A stretch of DNA of 64,000 nucleotides from positions 13,182,501-13,246,500 of the forward strand of contig NC_088916.1 of NCBI RefSeq assembly GCF_963576675.1, read 5' to 3'. The stretch is from Euphorbia lathyris. Taxonomy: Eukaryota; Streptophyta; Magnoliopsida; Malpighiales; Euphorbiaceae. Under the pieces are notes generated by a model. The model saw nothing but the letters and a program-made list of their open reading frames with translations. It did not search any database and was not told the DNA's origin. The position numbers and the translations under genes were made by a program. Positions 48,587 to 59,852 of this stretch are shown here, piece after piece; the first letter of the stretch is position 1, and each line of letters opens with the position of its first letter.

Positions 48587-49168
48587 CTGAAATTGAAGTA
48601 TAAACACGATCAATTAAAGCATATGGATACTACCTTCAAATACATGATCAGGAAATTGCAAAGTTTATTGAAAATTACCTCCTGCAAGCCAAGTGTTATG
48701 CCCAAGCGAGAATCAGCGCGAATGGTGTCAGAATATGAACACGCAGCTGAGACAGACAGACACAAAATTTCAGCAATACAATTCCATTCACACGTGGTAG
48801 CTCTAAAATTCTTATATTTAATTCCAATTCAATTTATCAGCTTTTTTACAAAACGTAATTCTACACACACAAAAGCAAAAAGAAAAATCAAAAAGAAAGA
48901 AAATGAAGAAAAATAGTTTGCATACCCATGTTTGAAAGACTGAGAGCTTGATTCTGAATGTTCTTGAGCCTTGGGAAAGAAAATGATAGAAACAAAAATA
49001 AAAGGGAATAACAAAGGAGGAAGAAGAGTTGTAGACAGATTAAGATGGAGAGTTCTAAGCAATTCAAATTCTAAAAAATCCTACAGGATTCTTTATCTTA
49101 AAAAGAGAAAATATTTATTAAAACTTCTTTTGTACATAAATTTTATTTTTTGCTAATTCATTTATGCA

Positions 49169-49185
49169 CAAAAGAGGGGGGCAAT
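49169..49185 (+). other. Tat polypurine tract
   Basis: AAAAGAGGGGGGCAAT abuts the 3' LTR start TGTTGG and primes plus-strand synthesis. Confidence 0.85.
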
Positions 49186-51214
49186 TGTTGGCCCAAAATA
49201 AAATAAATTTTATTTTATATACATAATGCTCGGGTTTAGATTTTAGGATATAGTTTACATTTTATCTGGAAAATAATAAAATAAAAAATATAAAAATATT
49301 CGTAAACTCACCGCAAACACGCGGGATGTGTATTTCCATACGCGGGGCGTATACCACATCTCCGAAGGCGTTCCGCTTCAGAGACTCCTTTACACGGGGC
49401 GTGCCTTCCTATACGCCACGCGTAAAATGCACCAACAAGACGTTTCAAGACCAGGAGCACAAACACGCAGGGCGTGCATCCTCACATGCGGGGCGTGCCT
49501 TCCTACGCGGAACTTAACATCAGAGACGTCACGCGTAAGCTGTAGCAATAAGGCGCTCCAAGCTTCAGGAGCCGCATTACGCGAGGCGTACATTTCCATA
49601 CGCGGAGCGTATACCGCGCATCCGAAGATGTTCCGCTTTAGAGACTTGTTTACGCGGGACATACCTTCCTATACGCCACGCGTAAACACCATAACAAAAC
49701 GTGCAAGCTTCAGGAGCCGCTTTACGCAGGGCGTAGCCCGACACACGCGGGGCGTGTACTCTCTTCCGGCAAGCAGTTAGCAGCAGTTAGTGGAAGTTGA
49801 GGAAGTTGAGTTAGTTGATGATGTGGCAAGTTAGTGGTAAGTTAGTTGATAAATAATTACCAAAATACCACTGAATAATTATCAAAACGCCACTCTAAAA
49901 AACTATATATAGACCCCCTCCCCTTCATAAAAACTCACTCAATTCAACACACAAAACCCCCTCTCAAAGCTCCAATGCTTAGTCTCTAGTCCCTTTAGTT
50001 TTTAGTTCTTAGTTCTTCAAGTTCTTCAAGTTCTTAGTTCTTCAAGTTCTTCTTTTTGTTCTTCGTTTTTCTTAGCTTCGATTCCTTCTTTAGCTCTCCT
50101 TTAGCCTTAATTCAAGTTCCAATAGCCTCTTTTCAAGTTTTTTCAATTCGATTTAGCATTCACAAGCCTTTAATTTACTCAATTCATAGCTAGAATTCTG
50201 TTTTCAAATTAATTTTCCAGATTCGTCCAATTACTTTCAAAGCCCGATTTCGTCCATTTAAAGTCATTTTTTGCTTTCAATCCCTTCAACAAAGTTGTTC
50301 CTGACATCCTGAAGTTCGATCTAGTGTATTTATTTTCCCAATTCCGTGTTCAGAAACTCTATTTACAAGCCGATCTTTCCAGCCCAAATTCTTTTAGATA
50401 CTCTATTTCCAGAATTTTCCAGATCCGTCCAGTTATTTTCAACTCCCAATTTCTCTACTTAGCATCCGTTTTAGCCTTCGATCCCCTATAGAAGTTTGTT
50501 CCTGACATTCCGAAGTTAAATTTAGCCTACTTACTCATCCGATTCCGAGTTCTTAAGCATCCAAACGAGCCTCCCGAAGTTGAAGGTTAAATCTGCCCCA
50601 TTTGCCTACCATACGTTTAGTCATTGCAAAGAGCACATACCGTATGGGCCCGACCGGCTGCAGCTCTCCAAGAACCTCGCACCAACACCAAAATTCAACG
50701 TCAATCCGAGATAGCTATTGTGGCTCCGAGTTTGTTGTTGAATTCCAATTTATTTTATCGCATTTCAATTCTTGTATTGATTTGTTCATTCTGATTCAAT
50801 TGATTACCTATATGTTTAATATAGAGATTTCTCAATTGTAATTCATCTCATTTTAATGCTTTTTGAACATGTGTATTCAAACCTTGATTCATTAATAAAA
50901 TACCAATTTTTCACCAAATCTTGTGTCAATTTCGTACTTTTAATTTCCTTATTTTACCCGTCTTCAATTTATACGCTTAGCTTAAATAAAATAATTATCT
51001 AGCAAAGTTTGTATAACGGCGCTAGAGACCCAAGAGGGACTTTTTCAATCCTTGCGTCCCTCGTCAATCGCTTCGTTTAAGATTTCAAGTTTTAGCGCGT
51101 AATTCCATAAACTTAACCGTCTTTAATAATTGAGAAATAATTTCTCTGGTACGCCCGCACCCTAACCACACGTGACAAGGTTGAAATTAACATATTTCAA
51201 AAATATCGCTAACA
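49186..51214 (+). repeat. Tat 3' LTR
   Basis: It has the same boundaries as the left LTR and carries scattered substitutions and small indels against it. It is followed by the TSD ATATT and then the last 85 bp of the outer Helitron. Confidence 0.93.
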
Positions 51215-51950
51215 ATATTAATATACTTTTTATATTAATTTACTTATATTTAATATTATTTAAAAATATTACACATACCGTGCATCGCACGGGTGTAAGA
51301 TTAGTAAATACCTTATAATTGATAAAAAAAAGCAGCAATCTAACACCCCCTAATTGTTAGCAAAAGCCGATAAATAATAAAAGAGTTCGGAAACAAGTTT
51401 ATTTTTTTCATAAAATATAATAATTTTTACTTTCAATACTTTTAACTCTGAAAATAAATCATGACCATCAATATCAAAGTGTTCATCATGCTCTAATAAA
51501 TCACTTAGTTTAAAGACATTTTTTCTCCAAATCATTGTCATTTATGGATTTTAATTTTTTTTTAAGTAAATAAAAGGGAAAAATATAAAAATAAACCTTG
51601 TGGTTACACCTGTTTTCGAACAACACTCATGTGGTTTAAAAGTTTGCAAAATGGTACATGTACTTCATTCCGTTAGCAAACACATACCAAATTGACTAAC
51701 AGTGTTAAAAGTCAAAGAGAAAAGACTTAATTTAGTCCTTATATTTATTTATTTTATAAATTAACACTCCTTATTATCTAATTATCACAAATAAACCCCA
51801 AAATAAAAAATAAAAATCAAATATATTATCTTCACCATCTTTCTTTCATTTCTTATGTTTCTTCTTCTCTTCTCTCTCTACTCTTTGTTAATTTCTCTCT
51901 CTAAAATCTCTCTTTAACAACCCCAACAGTAACCTTTAAACTTCAACCAA

Positions 51951-51952
<2 letters not shown>

Positions 51953-51995
<43 letters not shown>
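51953..51995. repeat. (TA)n microsatellite upstream of the LEA_2 ORF
   Basis: About 21 TA repeats end 12 bases before the first ATG of the LEA_2 frame. Confidence 0.95.
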
Positions 51996-51998
<3 letters not shown>

Positions 51999-52006
51999 CT
52001 CTTAGA

Positions 52007-52528
52007 TTGAAGCAAATGACAATGGAAACCGAAACATTGGAACCAAAACAAACAAGACGACGCCGTCGCAGCTTCATCATCGGGGGTTTCATTCTCTTCA
52101 TTGTGCTGCTGCTTTTCCTTGTCATTCTTATCCTTGCGTTAACAGTTTTCAAGGAAAAACAATCCAAGAGCCAGCCTGTTTCGGCTTCCTTACAAGGCGT
52201 TTCTCCTAGGGTTTCATTCCCGGTAATCAACATTGAACTCAATATTACCCTTAACATAACTCTTTCTGTTCATAACCCAATTTACGCCAGTTTCAGACAT
52301 GGAGTAGGCAAGACTTATCTCTTATACAGTGATAATGTGGTGGGTGAAGCTGATTTGTTTCCAGGGTTCATTCCATCAAGGGATTGTTCTACTCTTGTTT
52401 GCAAGCTCAATTTACAAGTGGATGAATTTGCTGGCGATCTTACAGGCTTGATATAAGATATACTGAGTGGACAGCTTGTTCTGGAAACGCGGACGATGAT
52501 TCCAGGAAGGGTTAATGGAAGATTGTAA
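52007..52528 (+). pseudogene. Captured LEA_2 (NDR1/HIN1-like) gene fragment
   Basis: The first ATG is at 52007; a second, METETLEPK at 52022, is equally likely. The layout is a basic N terminus (TRRRRRS), one transmembrane helix (IIGGFILFIVLLLFLVILIL, about residues 23-48) and a partial LEA_2 domain (LNITLSVHNPIYASFRHG, then VVGEADLFPG). This is the form of plant NDR1/HIN1-like membrane proteins, often linked to stress or defence. TAA at 52454-52456 stops the 149-codon frame. The same frame continues as DILSGQLVLETRT to GRVNGRL and a second stop at 52526-52528, beside the MULE arm. The domain's last strand is therefore missing. It is a captured, truncated copy inside a mobile element. Confidence 0.7.
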
Positions 52529-52976
52529 TTAATGGAAGATTGAATAGTCAGTTGTTTTAAGGAGAGATTTTAGAGAGAGAAATTAACAAAGAGTAGAGAG
52601 AGAAGAGAAGAAGAAAAATAAGAAATTAAATAAAAATGGAGAAGATGGTATATTTGATTTTTATTTTTTATTTTTGAGTTTGTTTGTGATAATTAGATAA
52701 TAAAGGGGGTTAATTTATAAAATAAATAAATAAAAGGACTAAATTAATTCTTTTCCCTTTGACTTTTAACACCGTTAGTCAATTTGGTATATGTTTGCTA
52801 ACGGAATCAACCCTGAGGTACCATTTTGCAAACTTTTAAACCACATGGGTGTTGTTTGAAAACAGGTGTAATCACACGGTTTATTTTTGTACTTTTTCCT
52901 AAATAAAAATCCATTTTTTTTTATCATAATAAGAAAATTGTTCAAATCTTAGTTTCGTAAAGGCTATTTATTGATC

Positions 52977-52980
<4 letters not shown>

Positions 52981-53054
<74 letters not shown>
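52981..53054. repeat. (AT)n microsatellite
   Basis: About 74 bp of uninterrupted AT repeats. Confidence 0.95.
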
Positions 53055-53057
<3 letters not shown>

Positions 53058-53669
53058 AATCAGCGCAAAAATATTCCTCAAATATTTTCATTACTTCTAC
53101 ATTATTTATATTTTCATCAAATGCATTTTTTATACCTGTAATTTATATTCTATATATTTTATAAATTTAAATTTCATGATGGACTCTAATTCCTTATATA
53201 TATTTTCCAAATTCTATTTATAAACTATTAAACTAAAATATATACATAAGGCCTCCATTTTTTTGGACCCCTAGACAAGCCGACCCTGCATATATATATA
53301 TATATAGAGGTTCACTTTTAGTGGGTATTACTATTTATCACTATCCATGGTACTATAATAATAGTCATTGAATTAAGATCAAATTGTTTAAATTTAAAGT
53401 TATTCATTAATGATAAATTTGACTTTTGCAAAATTTTAAAATTGTTACTTGTTGACATATCCTTTACTAATTAATATAATTAAAATATTAATATTAAAAT
53501 TCACATTCTTTCATTTCCAATGCATTATAAAATACTCATTCCCAATTAGTTAGATTTTTTTTCCTGCGGATGTCTACTTTAACCTTAACAAAATTATTTT
53601 CATTCATTTCAAGGAATGAATGAGGTGCAACCATAAATTATATTGGGACTTACAAAGTATTTAAGAGAA

Positions 53670-54043
53670 GTGTAAATGATTCATTAGTCCTCTTATTTTA
53701 CCTAACATAAGGTTTAGTTCTCCTTTTAAAAAAACATATCATAAGATCTCTATCTTTTGTTAATATCAATTCTTTAGTCATTTTGTTTATTTTTGTTAGA
53801 TTTTTTAACCGTTATATTTAGCATAAAAAGACAGACAGAAAATAGCAAATAGTTATTTTGTATCTACTATGGTTGTCATGAAAGCTAAAATATATTCGGT
53901 TAAAAATCTAAAAAAAAAAACTATACAGAATGACTAAATGGTTAATATTGACAAATAAAAGTGACCTTATTATGTGTTTTTAAAAATAAAAGAACTAAAC
54001 AATGTTCTAAGTAAAAAGATGGAGACTAATAAATTATTTACCT
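53670..54043. mobile_element. Foldback MITE, copy B, with 9-bp TSD
   Basis: TSD TTAAGAGAA is at 53661-53669 and 54044-54052. The arms are inverted copies, and the left arm matches copy A (TAACATAAGGTTTAGT against TAACATAATGTTTAGT). A 9-bp TSD points to Mutator-type mobilisation. Confidence 0.75.
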
Positions 54044-54334
54044 TTAAGAGAATTAATTAATTAGATGAGATGGTAAATTAAATTAGAATGAGGGATGCTA
54101 GGGATTTGCATATTTTTTTAGTATGAAAATGTGCATACTTCAATATATAAACGTTGGCATATTTGAGATTATTCTTCTGCAAAATCATAATTACCATTAT
54201 AGACCCATAATAATAAATTTTATGTTAGACCTTAGTGTAAATACTTCATTCTATGAATCATATGCTGATTGTATCATCGTGACAAATAATTTTCCATCTT
54301 TAATATTAATCTGAGTTTTATTTGTTTAATTGAT

Positions 54335-54914
54335 TGTTATTGCTTTTCTAAGTCTTACGCTTTGCCTTTCTAGGTTAATTCATTCATAAGTCCAAATATC
54401 GTCTAGGCACATATTGCAAGCTCAATCTAGCTAAGTCAGAGCCTATAAGATTGACAACCTTATGGAAAATTAAGCCCAAATTTCTCATCCTTGGAGCTAC
54501 TTTCGACCTTACAAGGGAATCACGAGCTAAGAACCATAGAAGGATAAATAGGATTCATCGCCTTAGGCACAAGTGACTCAGATTAGGTTAACAATTGAAT
54601 GATAAAATAGAATTAGAATTGATATTATCGTATCACCCCATATCATTCCAGGTTAATTTACCTTGCTAAAGATCACTTAGGAGTATATTTAACTTAATTA
54701 GGAGTAGCTTTAATCTAATTAGGAGTAGTTTAACTTAAAATCATCAATCTCAAACCCTCCATAGCCTAGATAACATTAGAAGCCTAGTAGTTTAGTACTT
54801 GCGGTATAAATCTTATGGATCCGATACCTGGATTTATCCAGATTATTACTTGATAACGACGGGATACACTTATCCCTTAGTGAATCTCTAGAGCGACCGC
54901 TTGGAGGCGCATCA
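54335..54914 (+). repeat. Relict, truncated LTR related to the Athila-like family
   Basis: In reverse complement it reads ACTAAGGGATAAGTGTATCC, CGTCGTTATCAAGTAATAA and GTTATCTAGGCT, in the same order as the Athila LTR but with many substitutions. In plus orientation it ends at GCGCATCA, the equivalent of the family's TG/CA boundary. The other end is lost near 54335. No internal region or partner LTR was found. Confidence 0.65.
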
Positions 54915-56945
54915 GTCATCCTCTGATCTTTAGTGGGTCTTCTATCTTCCTTTTCATCGGAATAAAGTAGTCTAAGTAGGATAAACCGAACCTTCTTAAG
55001 TAGAGTTTCGATAGAATTGAATTCTTTCTTATGTCGTAGCTCATCGAGCAGTTATGCCCAGCTCATCGAGCTACTTGAATTTCATGGGTTCTTTGCATTT
55101 TGACTTTCTATCTTTGTTACTTTCTATCTTTGTTTGACTTTATCAGTCTTTATCGCGAGCTATTCAGGTTCGAGTTGATTTTTCATACTTCAGTTGTGTC
55201 GCAAAGCAGGATAGAAAAATATCATTTAGGAGGTCAAATGAGTCGATGGACTCTAAGTGAGAAAAGGGGCAGGATTTTAGGGCATCTTGACAGGGCTTAA
55301 TGAGGTTTCCTCTGACCCAGGGCAAGACACCCCACCAGGTGCAACTAATATTTCTTTAATATGTGTGGGCTGATGATTCGTCATAGTTTGTTATCGAATG
55401 GATTTTGTAACCGGAAGGAAATGAAGATTGCTTACTACTCTATACTCACCGCACCAAATCATAGAGACGTGGGATTTCTAGGGGTCACTTTGTTATTGAT
55501 GTCTCCTCCTATGCCGGGAACAATCCCTAGGAACACTTTGACGCTCAAGTTAGATATGTAAATGGGTGAGAATATAATTAGAGAGAAACTAAGAGAGAAG
55601 TTAGACCTTTTACTAATGGGATTGATTCTCTTTATATAAGGCTTCTGACGTGGACCAGGTCTGCACCGACTCTTCACTTTAGTGACTGCTTTGGTTGATA
55701 GGCCTTGTTCCCTGCCTGGTGGGTTCGGCCCATATCATCTCCTAAAGTGTATAATTGAAAGATTAATGACTTTAATAAATCGGCAATGCATTTTATTTGA
55801 TGCTATATTAAATACTAATAATTCTATAAATGAAGATATCTTCTTATGTGTTTTTTTAGTTTCTTTCGACTTTCCTCAATTCCTCGCAAATCTTTAATTA
55901 CATAACAAGATATTTGATTTTGTGGTTATTTCAATTTCACTTGATTGAGTTAATGTGCATATTGAGTCTTCCCTCCCCTCGTATTGTAATTATATTATTG
56001 ACTCTCTAAAAAGAATTACATTATTGACCCAAATTTTAAGACTGTTTAATTAAAGAGTAAGAAATCAACTTATCTTTTTCATTTTTATGGTTGAAAAATG
56101 TGGATTTCATGTTAGTATATAGTAAGGGTCTTATTATATATAAAAATAGAATTAAAAACTAAGCATATGAATAAATTGCTTTTGGTTTAAAAATAAATAA
56201 ATTGCTTTTATTAATATGATAATTTATTTATTTTGCTATTTACCCCATACATGTTGTCTGAAATGTGGGTTATATAGTAAAATAATAATAATAATAAATG
56301 TGGATTACATCTTTGGATAAGCTTCTAACTAAAAAATACAATGATTTTAGCAAATGACCATGTAAAAATGAAAGAGTTGAAAATGTAGCATGCTGCAAAC
56401 TAAATTATACTTAGTATTATATTTTTAATGGATGGTGCGAATTTGTAATGGCCAACATGTTTTTTAGTGCACAACCAACAAAAAGAAATGTTAACTTTTT
56501 TATTAACCCAATGTTAATTTATTAACTTGATAAACTTATTGTTAATTTGCTTGTAAGTCATCAATGATAAATGTACACATTTTTTTTATAGTACTCATGG
56601 ATGGGTAATACCCATTGAAAAATAATCTATATATATATATATATATGAGGTTGGTTTTAATGGTGAGCACTAAATTATCTCCATGTGTGGTGAGCAATTA
56701 ATATCCATTGGATCAAGATCTAATGGTCCATAATTTAAGTTGGCATTTAATATTAAAATGGTTTTACCTGCTGACATGTAGGTTGTAATTTAAAACCTTG
56801 TGCATTTTAAAAACCGAATTCTCTCTCATCAATTAATATCATCTTCTCTTTCTCTTTCCAAATTAATGCATAACGTTGAATTGTGCAACCAAAGGAATAC
56901 GATTTCTCTCTCATGGCAGCCATTGACGATGCTAAATCAACCTTA
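54915..56945. other. Intergenic stretch without a recognised gene
   Basis: No convincing coding frame. AGCTCATCGAGC occurs twice near 55040-55075, which faintly recalls the Athila LTR palindrome. A TATAGTACTCATGG segment near 56595 is an inverted match to 53310-53365, so the two could be ends of a large degraded DNA transposon flanked by TA repeats. Confidence 0.4.
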
Positions 56946-57064
56946 GGCAGACTTTTTTCGACCGGAATCAATCTCAGGCAGTGTCAAAATGATCGGAATT
57001 AATCTCAGGCAATCTCAAAGTGATCGGAATTAATCTCAGGCAGTCTCTATTCGACCAGAACTAA
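56946..57064. repeat. Four tandem repeats of about 31 bp
   Basis: The unit contains GATCGGAATTAATCTCAGGCA and varies at a few places. Its function is unknown. Confidence 0.8.
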
Positions 57065-57571
57065 TCTTAGTTTTAGATTAATCGTTTACCACTCTATTTC
57101 AATCCTCATTGATAAATAAATGGATTGAAAATGCAATGTAAAAAAATGCTGTTTCGATATCATATTAGAGAATATACATAAGAGGTTGTCTTATTATCAA
57201 TCAAATATGAAGCATAGCCGAAATTCCAGTCATCTGTGTCATTTGGATATGAGTAAATATTTGTGATAAGTAAACAATGTAAAACAAAAAAAAATGATGT
57301 ATTATAATTTGGTGTTACCTTTTAGCGTATATAATATATTGTCAAACGAAGATGTCTTCTTATGTGTTAAATACTAAAAAAAAGATGTCTTTTATGGAAT
57401 AATTCATATATACAAACTGTTATAAATTTGTGTTTAACACATCCTGTGGAAATTGACACAACCAAATGATAATTAAACAAACATAAATTTGTAACACAGA
57501 TTGATCGCCGAAACAATTGTTTTCACATAGTATGCCAAAAATATCTAGTTACTATTTGTCAAAATATATAT

Positions 57572-59852
57572 TTACATTTGACAAAGTATTTTTTGCCATC
57601 TTCCATATGCCATAGCATAATCTATAGCTTGTTGCAGTTTAGCCATTCGCCCATCATCCTCTCGAATGGGATCTTGACCGATTCGTTCCCTCTGGATGAA
57701 TTCTGCAACGTGTTGTGCGCATGATAGTCTTTCCAAATAGGTTACAAAACCTCCATTTGGCTCTACAAATTGCATTATTTTAGTTAGATGAACATTTTGG
57801 TAAATAAAGTACATAGATATTGACAGAAAGCTTTACCTAGATAATTGTCCAATCTGTTCTTTGAATCAAATGTTGTGGGGTAGATGAAATTGTTTGGCTA
57901 CAGAATCCAACAAATGAAATTATAATGCATCATAATACAGGGTAATTGTAATAAAGATGGTACACTTACAGAATTCAGTAGTGACTTGTATGGTGAATCA
58001 TCTATCAACATAGTATTTGAAGCATTGAATTGTGGATAGCTATCCCAAACATGCTTCAAATCTTTAAACATTATATATTTTTTATCACGGGGGCCAAATG
58101 TGACATTTGTTACAACACAATGCTCTTGACCCTGAAAATCAAACAGTGTAGTAAACTATTATATAGGAAACATGAATATTTCAATAGTTGATGTTGGAAC
58201 GGAAAAGAATCCTAAAAGTTGGAAACAATTGTCTAACCCAAACACACAACATTTGAACTTCATCAGCCAATGACATTCTAATTTTTGGAAGAATCTTGTC
58301 AATGTTTTTCCTGGAAAACACATAAGAAGACACTATAATTATAAAGTATTCAATGAACTTAAGAAGAATGTAAAAAGAGGACCAAATGTTTAGAATTCAA
58401 TGAACCTTATAAGAATGTGAAAAATACCTCATCTTTGATGACCAAATTGCAACCGTAAAATTATCAAAATAGAATTTCATGAATGGAGTGATATGTGGGC
58501 GATGGCGACCGGTTCGCGAGCATATAAGTACCCCATTCAAGTCTAAAATCAGAAGCTTCTTCATTGTACAAGAGGGTGTCGGTAGTTCAGCTTCAGGATA
58601 AGTTAACAGCATCAGAACATTGCTGTCATCATCAACTTTTTCCTCCATTGTTTTCTCCTTTTCTGGCTGCTCCACCGTCCGGAATACAATCTCATACTCA
58701 TCCTCCTCTTCTTCGTCAGACTCTTCGGGTCTTGGCTCATTAGCCTCTAACGTATCCTCTGAACCCTCCATCTCCACACCACCCATCCCAACATCTTCAT
58801 CTTCAAAATCAAAACAATCCATCCCAACATCCAGACTTTCTATGTCATCATCCACAGGCCCATCACCTTCCAGCTCAACCTCAACATCCTCTCCGTCATT
58901 CCCCACGTTCCTTAAATATGTTTTTTTATCAAACACAATTTCATCTTCAGCTCTGACAAATTTTGAAAGGATCCAGCCTCTATTACTCGTCATAGTTGCC
59001 ATACTTAACAAGTATAGAGCATCCATGAGATTTGTATTGACTGACCGGTTATCCCTTACAGTCACAGGAACATTGTAATGTTCAAAGACTACCGTCAAAA
59101 GATTACCATAAGGTAGATGGATTTTCCTTTGACGGTCTTTCTTAACCGCTCTGAACCTGTTCAGTATGTGATAGATAATCTGTTGAGCAAAATTCATCTG
59201 TTTCCCCTTTAACAGATGCCATAAAATAATCCTTTCGGCTAATGAGCATTTTTCCCTGCTACCATACTTAGGTAGCAGTGTCTTTATCACCACTTGATGT
59301 AAAAATCGGGCATGAGCCGTCATGTTTATCGTGGCAAGGGGTAAACCAGACTCGTGTAGGACTTCCTTTATGAAATGGGTATCATTATACCCCTCCCATT
59401 CTATTTTTTTTATCAGCTGGGTTTTTAATGCAAAACCCATCCTCAACCGAAGGCATATCAAAAAGTTCATTTAACAAAGCAGTGTCTATTTTGATCTTAA
59501 TATTTTTTACACTAGAAGATATCTCTGTTCCCCTGTTATTCCTATGAAGGTTTCTATAGAATTCCTTAACCAATTCATCGTATGTGTTGACTTTAAGAGT
59601 CAACAATTTCCTCAATTTTAAATGCTCAATGTAAGGAGAAACATCAAAATCGATTTTTTTCAGGGATTCAATATCAACGGGCATACCTTTGAGCACAGGC
59701 ATACTATCCAGCTTCGCCACTCTATCTCTGGTACTAGATGTTCCGGCATTGCAAGTTCTATGCCTTTTTACAGCCTTGTTCTTCCTCTTAGGTTGCAATG
59801 TCTGCTTCCCCTTGCTTCGTGAACCAGCTGTACTCTGTCTTGTCTTAGCCAT
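57572..59852 (-). CDS. Five-exon gene: transposon-protein-like N domain fused to FCP1/NIF-type HAD phosphatase
   Basis: Exons: 59852-58428, 58310-58238, 58131-57970, 57897-57837 and 57762-57572. All introns are GT-AG and all phases agree, giving about 636 residues. Residues 1-60 are basic. About 60-260 resemble the plant transposon-protein family: YDELVKEFYRNL, ALLNELFDMP, RFLHQVVIKTLLPKYGS and LKGKQMNFAQQII. About 290-420 are strongly acidic. The HAD domain starts at LLILDLNGVL, with the nucleophile Asp at about 437 and Asn in place of the usual second Asp. It continues with IWSS, a CW-type strand and LIDDSPYK (about 545), and ends with YLERL. An 8-T run at 59404-59411 shifts the frame between the two halves; a one-base change there would join them. 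The upstream leader looks like a normal 5' UTR. Function is unproven; the HAD fold suggests a protein phosphatase or pseudophosphatase. Confidence 0.78.

Larger units (their letters stand above)
36353..51214 (+). mobile_element. Tat-lineage Ty3/gypsy LTR retrotransposon (14.9 kb)
   Basis: LTRs 36353-38378 (2026 bp) and 49186-51214 (2029 bp) are bounded by TSD ATATT (36348-36352 and 51215-51219). The ends are TGTTGGCCC and CGCTAACA. Coding order is gag, protease, RT, RNase H, a second archaeal-type RNase H, integrase. The second RNase H is a mark of the Tat/Ogre lineage. A polypurine tract sits at 49169-49185. A 3.8-kb region after integrase holds GC-rich repeats and an antisense gene. Several stop codons show the copy is no longer autonomous. 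Confidence 0.92.
29253..51304 (+). mobile_element. Putative outer Helitron containing nested elements
   Basis: The 5' end TCTATATATAATATAAA is identical over 17 bases to the start of the better-preserved inner Helitron. The 3' end has the hairpin CCGTGC-ATC-GCACGG (51278-51292) and ends TTAG followed by T, one base away from the canonical CTAG. The flanks are A and T, the expected AT insertion site. The inner Helitron, a foldback element and the whole Tat retrotransposon lie between these ends. Removing them leaves about 4.2 kb. No Rep/helicase remains. Pairing of the ends is inferred, as the intervening insertions hide continuity. Confidence 0.55.
51576..52899. mobile_element. Pack-MULE-like element with long inverted arms and captured gene
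   Basis: Flanked by the exact 9-bp TSD TAAATAAAA (51567-51575 and 52900-52908), typical of Mutator-like elements. The arms of about 350 bp (51576 to about 51930, and about 52545-52899) are inverted copies with modest divergence; for example CACCTGTTTTC and TGGTTTAAAAGTTTGCAAAA occur in each. Between the arms is a LEA_2-type gene piece. There is no transposase. Confidence 0.8.

Noticed and set aside
53300..56640. Large DNA transposon with ends near 53310 and 56600
   Set aside because: The ends show partial inverted similarity beside TA repeats, but no TSD can be defined and no transposase is present, so it is only mentioned as a possibility.
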